Of a stretch of DNA of 64,000 nt, positions 55,184 to 63,244 are shown one piece after another. The DNA lies in assembly GCA_965224435.1 (NCBI GenBank), contig OZ245048.1:2356001-2420000 (forward strand). The letters are read 5' to 3'. The position numbers were made by a program, and so were the translations under genes. Source of the DNA: JAJRQY01 sp965224435. GTDB taxonomy: Bacteria; Actinomycetota; Acidimicrobiia; Acidimicrobiales; SZUA-35. The notes under the pieces are model-generated. The model did not search any database. It had not been told where the DNA came from and was given only the letters and a program-made list of their open reading frames with translations. The number at the start of each line of letters is the position of its first letter. Positions within the stretch are counted from its first letter, which is position 1.

Positions 55184-55822
55184 CTATCCCCCGGCCAGAA
55201 CACGTAGAGCCTGCTTGAGCAAGTCACCGGACTCGGCAGCGTCTCGCTCGGCCGGGTCGATACCGGCCAGCGCAGTCCGGATCTCGTCCTGGGAATAACC
55301 CAAGCTGTCCAGGGCTTCACGCACGTCGGCTATGGCACTGGGCTCCAGCCCCGTCTTCCCCCCGGTGAGGTCAAGGGTGGCGCCGTCATTGGCGTCCAGA
55401 ACCGGCAGAACCAGCACGGACTTCAAATCGACGAGCAAGCGTTGGGCGGTCTTCTTGCCAACCCCTGGCACCTCGCACAAGGCGTCAACATCATCGTCTG
55501 CCAACACCTGAGCCAGGCGGACCGGCGAATAGGTGCTGAGCACAGCCAATGCCAGTGCTGGGCCAACCTTATGAGCGGTCAGCAGGCCTTCGAACGCATC
55601 GCGTTCTTCGGAGCTGGCAAAGCCGAACAGCTTCTGATCTGCTTCCCAGAAATGGTGATGCACATACACAAACGCTTCGCCCGTTGTTGGCAATGCTTCG
55701 AGGGTGGCAGAGGTAATGGTAAGTCGATAGCCGACCCCGGCCACCTCCAACAGGACCTGCGCAGAGGCTTTCTCGATCGAAGGCGCGCGGTCAATCACGA
55801 CACCTCGAAGTGAACCGATCAC
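55184..55822 (-). CDS. ruvA: Holliday junction DNA helicase subunit RuvA
   Basis: A 212-residue junction-binding subunit. Domain I is the OB fold (MIGSLRGVVIDR), domain II has two helix-hairpin-helix motifs (LTAHKVGPALALAVL and EVPGVGKKTAQRLLVDL), and domain III is the RuvB-binding UBA-like end (DSLGYSQDEIRTAL). The start overlaps the end of ruvC by four bases. Confidence 0.95.
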   Translation of the reverse strand: MIGSLRGVVIDRAPSIEKASAQVLLEVAGVGYRLTITSATLEALPTTGEAFVYVHHHFWEADQKLFGFASSEERDAFEGLLTAHKVGPALALAVLSTYSPVRLAQVLADDDVDALCEVPGVGKKTAQRLLVDLKSVLVLPVLDANDGATLDLTGGKTGLEPSAIADVREALDSLGYSQDEIRTALAGIDPAERDAAESGDLLKQALRVLAGG

Positions 55823-56448
55823 GAGTGTCCCTGACCCGTGGGATTCATACCTGGTTCATCGTCACGTCGTCCAAGCCCGGACCGACGCAGATCTACACCT
55901 CGGCGATCGTTTTGTCCTAAGAAAGCTCGCTGTCGCAAGAGTGGACGAGACGTGACCGCATCGGTGAGGCGGCCGCTGGGGTCATGGGCAAGGTGACAAA
56001 GAGCGACGGCCCCTGCATCGGCGGCATCGGCGGGTTGAGGGGGCGCCGACAGGCCAAGTAATTGTTGCACCATCTGGGTCATCTGCTGCTTGTCTGCTTT
56101 CCCGTCTCCGGCAACCGCTGCCTTGATTTGTGACGGCGAATACTCCTCGACTTGGGCGCCGCGTGACGCGGCCTCGGCCATGGCGATCCCGGACACGTGA
56201 GCAACGGGAATGGCGGTGTTGACATTGTTCTGGAAAAAGATCTTCTCGATGGCCAGGACCTCGGGCTTGAACTCGTCCATGAGGTCGATCAACTCACGGC
56301 GGATTTCAGCCAACCTGGGCGCTAATTCATTCTTGGGGTCAGTGCGGATCACGCCGATGGCGTGAGCCTTGCCGCCGCCACGAGGGCCGGGTTCAATTAT
56401 TGCGTAGCCACATCGAGTGAGGCCTGGGTCTATTCCGAGCACGAACAC
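55819..56448 (-). CDS. ruvC: Holliday junction endonuclease RuvC
   Basis: Resolves Holliday junctions. The 209-residue protein has the catalytic acids in VLGIDPGLTRCGYAI (Asp), VLAIEKIFFQNN (Glu) and the ADAADAGAVALCH pair (Asp). The start chosen is GTG 56448; GTG 56442 is an alternative. The in-frame ORF continues upstream to 57162, but that part is antisense to the ABC gene. The tail (about 170-209) is longer than usual and Arg-rich. First gene of ruvC-ruvA-ruvB-queA-tgt-yajC-secDF. Confidence 0.93.
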   Translation of the reverse strand: MFVLGIDPGLTRCGYAIIEPGPRGGGKAHAIGVIRTDPKNELAPRLAEIRRELIDLMDEFKPEVLAIEKIFFQNNVNTAIPVAHVSGIAMAEAASRGAQVEEYSPSQIKAAVAGDGKADKQQMTQMVQQLLGLSAPPQPADAADAGAVALCHLAHDPSGRLTDAVTSRPLLRQRAFLGQNDRRGVDLRRSGLGRRDDEPGMNPTGQGHS

Positions 56449-56499
56449 GTGTACGACCGTAGCGCCTTTACCGCTCCACTCTCGCCATCTTCTGCCGAT

Positions 56500-57576
56500 A
56501 TGGATTGCATGCCAAGCACTGCCACTGAGGATCTTGTCGTAAACGTTGTCGATGTGAGCCGCTGGTTCGGCGATGTACAGGCACTCACTAACCTGACTCT
56601 CAAGGTTCCTCAGGGCAAGATCACCGTCTTGCTTGGACCAAACGGGGCGGGCAAAACCACGGCCATTCGTGTCATCACCGGTGCCCTCGCCGCAAACGAA
56701 GGACACACCGAAGTCTTTGGCTTGGATCCGGCAACTGCCGACGGTGAAGAGGTTCGCTCCCGTTGTGGTGTTGTCTCGGCCAAACCATCGCTCTATGACC
56801 GGCTCTCGGGTTGGGACAATCTTCGCTATGCCGCCGAGCTCTATGACCTTGGGCGTGGCAGTGCAGCTGACAAGCGGATTCGTGAAGCGGCGAACATGTT
56901 TGCCATCGACGCCTCGCTGGACCTGCAGGTCGGCGGCTATTCCACCGGCATGAAAACCCGCCTGGCTTTGGCCCGCGCTGTGCTCCACAACCCCGATCTG
57001 TTGTTGTTGGATGAACCAACATCGGGCCTCGACCCAGAGTCTGCAGCTGCGGTGTTGGAACTCATCCAAGAGATGACCGCTGAAGGGCGCACCGTTCTGA
57101 TGTGCACCCACCTGCTGATGGAGGCCGAAGGGCTGGCTGACCACATCGTGGTTATGGAACACGGAACTAGCCTGCTGGACGGTGCCCCGGACGAATTGGC
57201 CTCTCGCTATTGGCCATCACCGATCGTGCATCTGAGCTCGGAGCTTGGTGACGATCTGGATGTACTGGCCACCGTGCCTGGCGTGACCAACTATGAGCGA
57301 TCCTCCACCACGGCCCGCCTCGAGTTGGACACCATCGATCGGGTACCCGATCTGTTGTTCTCCCTCGCCCAGAACGGCACTCGTATCACCAAGGTCGATC
57401 CCTTCCAACCGACCCTGGAAGACCTCTACTTCGCGGTCCGGCGAGGCAATGGTGCAGCTGAATTCGAGAAGATCACGACTGTCGCTGGGAGCACAGGCCC
57501 AACAAACGCGACAGTCCCTACTAACGACACAGCCAACAACGCGACCGTCAACGACACAGTCAGTAGCAACCTATGA
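56500..57576 (+). CDS. ABC transporter ATP-binding protein
   Basis: A 358-residue ATPase of the drug-exporter (CcmA/NatA-like) class. Walker A is LLGPNGAGKTTAIRV, the signature is YSTGMKTRLALARAV (with GM instead of GQ), Walker B is LLLLDEPTSGLDPESAA, and the switch His is in MCTHLLMEAEGL. A C-terminal extension (from about 235) resembles DUF4162-type exporters, and its last ~40 residues are a Thr/Asn-rich linker (TNATVPTNDT). The start is ATG 56500; the longer ORF overlaps ruvC. The stop overlaps the permease start by four bases. The cargo is unknown. Confidence 0.87.
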   Translation: MDCMPSTATEDLVVNVVDVSRWFGDVQALTNLTLKVPQGKITVLLGPNGAGKTTAIRVITGALAANEGHTEVFGLDPATADGEEVRSRCGVVSAKPSLYDRLSGWDNLRYAAELYDLGRGSAADKRIREAANMFAIDASLDLQVGGYSTGMKTRLALARAVLHNPDLLLLDEPTSGLDPESAAAVLELIQEMTAEGRTVLMCTHLLMEAEGLADHIVVMEHGTSLLDGAPDELASRYWPSPIVHLSSELGDDLDVLATVPGVTNYERSSTTARLELDTIDRVPDLLFSLAQNGTRITKVDPFQPTLEDLYFAVRRGNGAAEFEKITTVAGSTGPTNATVPTNDTANNATVNDTVSSNL

Positions 57577-58427
57577 GCGCCGAGAAAACCGAGCACGCCC
57601 CGATGAACTGGTCACGAATGTGGACGGTTGCACGAACTGACTTGAAGCAGCTGATGCAGTCAAAGGACTTCTGGATGCCGATGGGCATCCTGGGCAGCCT
57701 CTTCTTCGTTGTTGTTCCCACCATCTTGTTGCTCACTATTACCAGGATCGGCGATGTCGAGGTTGTTGCTCGTATGTCTCAGACCTTGGAGGTGCTTCCG
57801 CAGTCGGCCCAAGACCAGCTTCGGGGTAACTCACCTGAAGGCCAAACCGGCTATGCCCTCGCCGTCTTCCTCTTCGCCCCAATGGCAGTAGTCGTTCCCC
57901 TCACAATCTCGACCGCAGTTGGAGCGGCGACCATTGTGGGCGAACGAGAAAAGGGGACCGGCGAATTTCTGGCCCACTCCCCTGCAGGCACACGCGAAAT
58001 CTACCTTGGCAAGCTGATCGCCAGCCTGGTCCCGGGCTATATGACCACCATCATCGGCTTCGGCGCCTATTCGATGATCGTCAATCTGACCGTTGGACCC
58101 GAAGTCGGAGGCTGGTTCTTTCCCACCGCTCAGTGGTGGGTCATGATCCTTTGGGTGTTGCCACCGTTCTTGGCCATCTGCTTGTCTCTCGTGCTGCGAC
58201 TATCGGCAACGGTCCGATCAACCGCAGCTGCCCAGCAGGCTTCAGGGCTTGTCAGCTTGCCTCTCATCATGATTGCCTACAGCCAGTCGACCGGCGTCCT
58301 CTTTGGAGCCGGAAATATGGGGCTCTATGTCGGTGGCATCGCGTGGGCGATTGCCCTCATCAGCCTGCATCGAGGTGTCCGCTCAGTCACCCGCTCGCGC
58401 CTACTAGGTGTAGCCGCCGGAATCTAA
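57573..58427 (+). CDS. ABC-2 type transporter permease
   Basis: A 284-residue membrane protein with about six transmembrane segments, the first at ~36-56. A cytoplasmic loop ERE-KGTGEFLAHSP (E-x-E-x-GT-type) is the hallmark of ABC-2 permeases, and a long extracytoplasmic loop lies between helices 1 and 2. Four-base overlap with the ATPase gene shows the two form one exporter. The last codons (AAGI and stop) are part of the 74-bp repeat that follows. The pair is inserted in reverse orientation between ruvC and yebC. Confidence 0.85.
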   Translation: MSAEKTEHAPMNWSRMWTVARTDLKQLMQSKDFWMPMGILGSLFFVVVPTILLLTITRIGDVEVVARMSQTLEVLPQSAQDQLRGNSPEGQTGYALAVFLFAPMAVVVPLTISTAVGAATIVGEREKGTGEFLAHSPAGTREIYLGKLIASLVPGYMTTIIGFGAYSMIVNLTVGPEVGGWFFPTAQWWVMILWVLPPFLAICLSLVLRLSATVRSTAAAQQASGLVSLPLIMIAYSQSTGVLFGAGNMGLYVGGIAWAIALISLHRGVRSVTRSRLLGVAAGI

Positions 58428-58613
58428 GGAACAGAGCGTCGATGTTGCGAGCCTGCGAGCAACTCGTGGAACCCGCAGGGTTCCCAGCCGCCGGAATCTA
58501 AGGAACAGTGCGTCGATGTTGCGAGCCTGCGAGCAACTCGTGGAACCCGCAGGGTTCCCAGCCGCCGGAATCTAAGGAACAGTGCGTCGATGTTGCGAGC
58601 CTGCGAGCAACTC
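58412..58613. repeat. 74-bp tandem repeat, 2.7 copies, with internal hairpins
   Basis: Copies start at 58412, 58486 and 58560; the third stops after 54 bases at 58613. They differ by one base (A/T at the position after AACAG). Each unit begins with the last codons and stop of the ABC permease. It contains a hairpin GGAACCC-GCA-GGGTTCC and another dyad GTTGC...GCAAC. The last copy runs into the yebC stop codon. No U-tract follows, so it is not a standard terminator; it is also not CRISPR-like because there are no spacers. Confidence 0.93.
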
Positions 58614-59370
58614 AGTCTTCTTCGGGGTTGAGCTGATCGACGATGGACTCGTCGATGTCGATGTTGGAGTAAATGTCTTGCACATCATCGTGGTCGTCCA
58701 ACGCGTCAACCAGGCGTAGAACCGAGTTTGCTGTTCCAGCGTCGTCAATGGGAACCGTGTTTGAGGGCATCATGGTCGAGTCTGACTCGATGACCTTCAT
58801 GCCAGCCTCGGTCAATGCTTCGGCCAACGAAGCGACATCGGTTGGTTCACAGCTGACCTGCCAGTGCTCACCGAAGTCTTCGACGTCTTCGGCGCCGGCA
58901 TCAATGCCGACCATCATCACGTCGTCTTCTTCAGCGGCCTTGTCGACCTTGACAATGCCCTTGCGCTCGAACTGCCAAGCAACGGCTCCTGGCTCGGCCA
59001 AGGAGCCACCGTTCTTGGATAGGAGTGATCGAATCTCTGATCCCGAACGGTTGCGGTTGTCGGTCAAGACATCGATAAGAAGGGCGATACCACCAGGGGC
59101 GTAGCCTTCATAGGTGACCGGCTCGTAGTTGACACCTTCCAGCTCGCCGGTGCCTCGCTTGACCGCTCGTTCAATGGTGTCAATAGGGACCGAAGCGCTG
59201 CGAGCCTTCTGGAACATCGTCCGCAGAGTCGGATTATGTTCTTGGTCACCACCGCCGGTTCGAGCGGCAACTTCGACCTGCTTAATCAGCTTGGCGAAGA
59301 GCTTGCCTCGCTTGGCATCAGTTGCGCCCTTCTTGTGCTTGATTGTTGCCCATTTGGAGTGTCCCGACAT
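58612..59370 (-). CDS. YebC/TACO1 family protein
   Basis: A 252-residue member of the family annotated as transcriptional regulator and more recently linked to translation of difficult (polyproline) sequences. The start MSGHSKWATIKHKKGA is diagnostic, followed by DAKRGKLFAKLIKQVEVAAR, NRNRSGSEIRSLLSKNGG and GSLAEPGAVAWQFERKG. The acidic tail is normal. Its usual partner ruvC is separated here by the inserted ABC pair. A 93-base gap with no clear signal lies before pdxT. Confidence 0.93.
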   Translation of the reverse strand: MSGHSKWATIKHKKGATDAKRGKLFAKLIKQVEVAARTGGGDQEHNPTLRTMFQKARSASVPIDTIERAVKRGTGELEGVNYEPVTYEGYAPGGIALLIDVLTDNRNRSGSEIRSLLSKNGGSLAEPGAVAWQFERKGIVKVDKAAEEDDVMMVGIDAGAEDVEDFGEHWQVSCEPTDVASLAEALTEAGMKVIESDSTMMPSNTVPIDDAGTANSVLRLVDALDDHDDVQDIYSNIDIDESIVDQLNPEED

Positions 59371-59463
59371 GGCGACTCACTGTAACCACACCACGACAGC
59401 GATGCGAAACGTGACAGTGACGCGAAACACGTAGTGACAGCAATGTCTGAGCCACGCCCTCTC

Positions 59464-60102
59464 TCAGAAACAGGTAGCCAGGAACATGCGATGCAGTCGG
59501 ACGTCGTCAGTGAGCTCAGGGTGAAAGGACGAGGCCAGCGTTTGTCCGGCACGAACCAATACCGGCGAATCGCCAAGAGCGGCCAGGACCTCAACATTGG
59601 ACCCAACAGTTTCGACCTTGGGAGCTCGAATGAAAACTGCGCGGTAAGAATCATCCAGGCCCACGATCGCCAGGTCAGCCTCAAAGGAGTCAAGCTGACG
59701 GCCATACCCGTTGCGGCGAACGGTTAGATCGATGGCGGCAAACGACTGTTGGTCCTCCCGCCCATCCAGGACCTCGCTGGCAAGCAAGATCATTCCTGCA
59801 CAGGTACCAAACACGGGCATGTCTGCTGCCAACCGTTCAGCCAACGGCTGGCGCAAGTTGTTGAGATCCAGAAGCTTGGAGATCGTGCTCGACTCTCCGC
59901 CGGGGATGATCAAGCCATCGACCTGTTCCAACTGCCTGGGTGTACGAACCTCGACAACGTCAAGGTTCAGGTCACACTCCTGCAACATGCGGACATGCTT
60001 GGCAAAGGCACCTTGCAAAGCAAGCACACCTACTGTCCGCTGGCTACCTGTCCGCTGGCTACCTGCCCGCTGACTCGACTGATCAGACAGCTGTTTTGTC
60101 AC
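59464..60102 (-). CDS. pdxT: Pyridoxal 5'-phosphate synthase glutaminase subunit
   Basis: Supplies ammonia to PdxS for PLP synthesis. The triad is seen in FGTCAGMILLA (Cys) and SSFHPELT (His, Glu), with the oxyanion region IIPGGESSTISKLL. 212 residues from GTG 60102, whose GTGA overlaps the pdxS stop. The first ~23 residues contain a GSQRT tandem repeat that precedes the real domain start VGVLALQGAFAKH. PLP is needed by the trans-sulfuration and aminotransferase genes at the left end. Confidence 0.93.
   Translation of the reverse strand: MTKQLSDQSSQRAGSQRTGSQRTVGVLALQGAFAKHVRMLQECDLNLDVVEVRTPRQLEQVDGLIIPGGESSTISKLLDLNNLRQPLAERLAADMPVFGTCAGMILLASEVLDGREDQQSFAAIDLTVRRNGYGRQLDSFEADLAIVGLDDSYRAVFIRAPKVETVGSNVEVLAALGDSPVLVRAGQTLASSFHPELTDDVRLHRMFLATCF
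60033..60073. repeat. 15-bp tandem repeat in the 5' end of pdxT
   Basis: Two perfect 15-bp copies (60033-60047, 60048-60062) and a diverged partial third. They keep the reading frame and encode repeated GSQRT in the non-conserved N-terminus of PdxT. Confidence 0.85.
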
Positions 60103-60995
60103 CAACCGCGATCGGCGAACTTGATGGAGTCGTCCATGCCGATGCCGGTCATGGGAGCCCCAAGCCCACGTGAAACCCGAGCAAGCACCTCCGGGTCACG
60201 GAAGTTGCTGGTTGCTTCGACGATGGCTCGAGCCCGCGGTGCTGGGTCGTCGCTCTTGAAGATGCCAGAACCAACGAAGACCGACTCGGCTCCGAGCTGC
60301 ATGGCCATGGCCGCGTCAGCTGGAGTGGCGATACCTCCGGCGCAGAAGAGGGGAACTGGCAGCTTGCCGGTTTCAGCGATTTCCTGAACCAACGGCAACG
60401 GGGCTTGCAGCTTCTTGGCCCATTCAAACAGCTCGGCGCTGTCAGCCAGGGTAATGGCCCGGATGTCGCCGGTAATGGACCGGAGGTGGCGGACCGCCTC
60501 GATGATGTTGCCTGTACCGGCTTCACCTTTGGAACGGATCATGCAGGCGCCTTCAGAGATTCGACGCAGAGCCTCGCCAAGGTTGGTGGCACCACAAACG
60601 AAGGGAACGTTGAAGGCGAACTTGTCAACATGGTGGGTTTCATCAGCTGGAGAGAGAACCTCGGACTCATCCACATAGTCCACGCCCAAGTATTCAAGAA
60701 TCTGGGCCTCGACGAAGTGGCCGATCCGGACCTTGGCCATGACCGGAATGGTGCAGACCTCTTGGATGCTGACAATCATCTCCGGGTCAGACATGCGAGA
60801 GATGCCACCATCACGGCGGATGTCGGCAGGCACTCGCTCCAGGGCCATAACGGCCACCGCACCAGCGTCTTCGGCGATCTTGGCTTGCTCAGCATTGACG
60901 ACATCCATGATGACGCCACCTTTGAGCATTTCGGCCAAGCCACGCTTGACGCGAACGGTTGCTGTTTGATTAGTGTTGCTTGAGTTCTCAGCCAT
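60099..60995 (-). CDS. pdxS: Pyridoxal 5'-phosphate synthase subunit PdxS
   Basis: Builds PLP from ribose 5-phosphate, glyceraldehyde 3-phosphate and ammonia. The 298-residue TIM-barrel protein has GGVIMDVVNAEQAKIAEDAG, MAKVRIGHFVEAQIL with the ribose-binding Lys, and IRSKGEAGTGNIIEAVRH, with the second catalytic Lys later in PLFCAGGIATPADAA context. A very conserved family and an unambiguous call. The 121-base gap upstream contains no clear terminator. Confidence 0.96.
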   Translation of the reverse strand: MAENSSNTNQTATVRVKRGLAEMLKGGVIMDVVNAEQAKIAEDAGAVAVMALERVPADIRRDGGISRMSDPEMIVSIQEVCTIPVMAKVRIGHFVEAQILEYLGVDYVDESEVLSPADETHHVDKFAFNVPFVCGATNLGEALRRISEGACMIRSKGEAGTGNIIEAVRHLRSITGDIRAITLADSAELFEWAKKLQAPLPLVQEIAETGKLPVPLFCAGGIATPADAAMAMQLGAESVFVGSGIFKSDDPAPRARAIVEATSNFRDPEVLARVSRGLGAPMTGIGMDDSIKFADRGW

Positions 60996-61116
60996 GGCCG
61001 CACTCTAGAAGTGGCCTGCAACCAGACGGACGAAAACAGGCCAATTCTTTTCGACCGATGGCACCCCATTCAGGGGCCTATTCGGACCCTCCAATGAGTC
61101 CGCCTGTCGGAGCCCG

Positions 61117-62256
61117 TTAGGAGGCCGGAACGGTGGTCGCTCCACCATCAGGCAGCAGAACCCAGGTTCGCCCCGGAGTCAGCTTGATCGCTTCGCCGTC
61201 CTCGTCCAGGAGTACCGGCTTGGCGTCGGCAGCTTCGCGCGACCAGGTTCCCAGAATGACATGCCCATCAGTCAAGACGAAGAGCCGTCCCGTGCCGACG
61301 GTCTGGACCTCCGGAGATGTCGCATCGGCTGGACTCACCGTGTAGATGGTCTCCATGATGACCACATTCTCCGGAGCAAGCTGGTCGCCGCTGCTGGTGG
61401 TGTGAGGTCTGCCGTCTTGAGTTCGAAGCCAGCCAGAGCGAGCGCTATCCCAGGTATGGGTCACAATTGGGCTGTTGCCCTTGTACGCAATGATGACCGA
61501 GTCGCCAATGGCACTGGCGCTTGCTGGCAGTTCTTCGTTTGCCGAACGGTATTGGAACCAAGCGGTTGGTGGTTCGTCGGAGTCACTCAACGCAAACAGG
61601 TCAGCGGCATTCACATAGAGATTGTGCGGAGCGGGCCGAGAACTGTCTCGGAAGTACTCGGTACGGCTGCTGGCAGTTACCCCCTGGATCGGCAGGTTGC
61701 GAAGTCCGGCCAGCACATAGTCGTTTCCGCCGGATGAGGCGTAGAGCGGACGATCCAGACCACGCAGGATGTCGAAGTCTGATGTTCGGCTGGAGCGAAC
61801 GGGCCCAAGCGGAGCCGGACTCGTTGAGTGGAAAGCGGCAGCAAATCGCGTGACACCCTCAGCTCGCATCTCGAAAACAATGTCAGCTTGATCCAGACCA
61901 GTCTGGGGACGAGCATTGGGGTGATTGTCAATCTTGACGACCAGCGCGGGGCGCTTCAGCTCAGCAGTGTCACTCACCGGCAACCCAGTGAGCGGCGCCA
62001 CTGGTCCCGAAGCGGACGGAGCTGCTGTCGTAGTTGTCTCGTCATCCTCCGGAGGTTCGGTGGTGGTTGAGTCCGGAGCCGTCGTCGCCTCCGTTGTTGT
62101 CTGCTCTACCTCAACCGAACCACTATTGGAACAAGCGCTAGCCACCATGGCCAATACTGCCAAAGACAGCAGCACGGACCGAAGTCGCCGTGGCCGGTGA
62201 CGACTGGATCGGTACAGATACTGGACCGAATCGGTGGGCGAAAACGGTTCGCTCAT
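61117..62256 (-). CDS. DUF3048 lipoprotein (YerB-like)
   Basis: A 379-residue predicted lipoprotein. A basic N-terminus and hydrophobic core (about 27-40) lead to the lipobox VASAC (Cys42). A Thr/Glu-rich linker follows to about residue 85, then a DUF3048 domain (PLTGLPV, ALVVKIDNHPNARPQTGLDQADIVFE, FHSTSP and SSRTSDFDILR blocks within residues 88-185). The function of DUF3048 is not established. The ATG directly follows the stop of the M48-like gene, so they are co-transcribed. Confidence 0.85.
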   Translation of the reverse strand: MSEPFSPTDSVQYLYRSSRHRPRRLRSVLLSLAVLAMVASACSNSGSVEVEQTTTEATTAPDSTTTEPPEDDETTTTAAPSASGPVAPLTGLPVSDTAELKRPALVVKIDNHPNARPQTGLDQADIVFEMRAEGVTRFAAAFHSTSPAPLGPVRSSRTSDFDILRGLDRPLYASSGGNDYVLAGLRNLPIQGVTASSRTEYFRDSSRPAPHNLYVNAADLFALSDSDEPPTAWFQYRSANEELPASASAIGDSVIIAYKGNSPIVTHTWDSARSGWLRTQDGRPHTTSSGDQLAPENVVIMETIYTVSPADATSPEVQTVGTGRLFVLTDGHVILGTWSREAADAKPVLLDEDGEAIKLTPGRTWVLLPDGGATTVPAS

Positions 62257-63033
62257 TTATAACTCCAGAAGGTTGTCGATTCGCCACTGAAGCGGCGAGT
62301 GGGAAACGGCTGCCTCTGTCATAAGCGGCGGCGCAACCCAGAGATGATCGTTGCCAGCCGTCGCCAAGGCTGGTGTAAAGGACTCAGAAATCTTGACCAG
62401 GGCCGAAGAAAGACCGGGTGGGTATCGAGTGACACCAACGGCGTCACGGTCCGCAGCAAAACCACCGTCAGGTTCAATGACTCGACGCATGGCCCAGGCT
62501 CCAACCGGAGAGGCGAAGCCGCTGAGCGGTCCATCAAGAAACAGGGCACCAAAGGAGCCTGCAGCGGCCGCGGCTAGCTCGGCATCCTCATTCTTGATCG
62601 GGACGAGGAGTTCGGCGACCACGCCTTCCAGCTCAACACGGCCGAGAGCACGCAGAAGGCCAGAAGTCACGAGGATCGATGCCCCATCGGGGCCATCGAT
62701 TGACAGTGCGTTCGTCGAATCGTCTTGCACGATGTGAAGGCTCGGCTCTTCTATACCGATGGACAGCGACAGTCCCTCGACCAAGCTAGACAAGCCCGGG
62801 TCGTCACAAAGGTTGGCGTCACTGATGCCAAGCTGATTCGCGACCCGACCCGAGGCCCCCTTGGCCCACAAAAACGTCAGACCGAAACCAAATATCAATG
62901 CCACCGGAATAGCGATCCACCAGCTCAACCCGATTATCACGAAAACAACAAGGAGCGGCACGAGCAAGATCAGGCTGGCAGCTCCAGCGAGATAGAGGAG
63001 TGTGGTGCGGAAGGCATTGTTAGCTACGAGCAC
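62257..63033 (-). CDS. M48-peptidase-like membrane protein without HEXXH
   Basis: A 258-residue protein with two transmembrane helices (about 12-55). The cytoplasmic part resembles HtpX/M48 proteases: LSSLVEGLSLSIGIEEPSL, the ALSIDGPDGASILVTSGLL stretch, then RVELEGVVAELLVPIKNED, where relatives have the zinc motif HExxH just after ELEGV. Here HExxH reads AELLV. The third-ligand region reads GFAADRDAVGVTRYPPGL. It is therefore probably a pseudoprotease. The start is GTG 63033 with AGGAG at 63038-63042; a longer in-frame ORF lacks support. The 211-base gap upstream contains no gene that I can see. Confidence 0.75.
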   Translation of the reverse strand: MLVANNAFRTTLLYLAGAASLILLVPLLVVFVIIGLSWWIAIPVALIFGFGLTFLWAKGASGRVANQLGISDANLCDDPGLSSLVEGLSLSIGIEEPSLHIVQDDSTNALSIDGPDGASILVTSGLLRALGRVELEGVVAELLVPIKNEDAELAAAAAGSFGALFLDGPLSGFASPVGAWAMRRVIEPDGGFAADRDAVGVTRYPPGLSSALVKISESFTPALATAGNDHLWVAPPLMTEAAVSHSPLQWRIDNLLEL

Positions 63034-63244
63034 GGTTCTCCTGAATAAGGGGGCAAGCGATTGCGAACGTCCAACACTGGGTGAAGACGAGACTGGGTGA
63101 AGCTGTCGCGATTCTCGACGGGCGCACCAATTCCGAGCACGAACTCTAGCCCGAGCACAGGGCCACAAGGCGGTCACCCACCGAGCCACCGTACCTAATT
63201 GTTTCCCCCACCAACTCGGGTCCTTGCCGAGCATCGGTTGCGGC

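Noticed and set aside
56449..57162. An open reading frame continuing upstream of ruvC for over 230 codons on the minus strand
   Set aside because: It is antisense to the well-supported ABC ATPase gene and has no family features; RuvC starts at the GTG near 56448.
58412..58613. Possible CRISPR array
   Set aside because: The 74-bp units are contiguous, with no variable spacers and no cas genes nearby.
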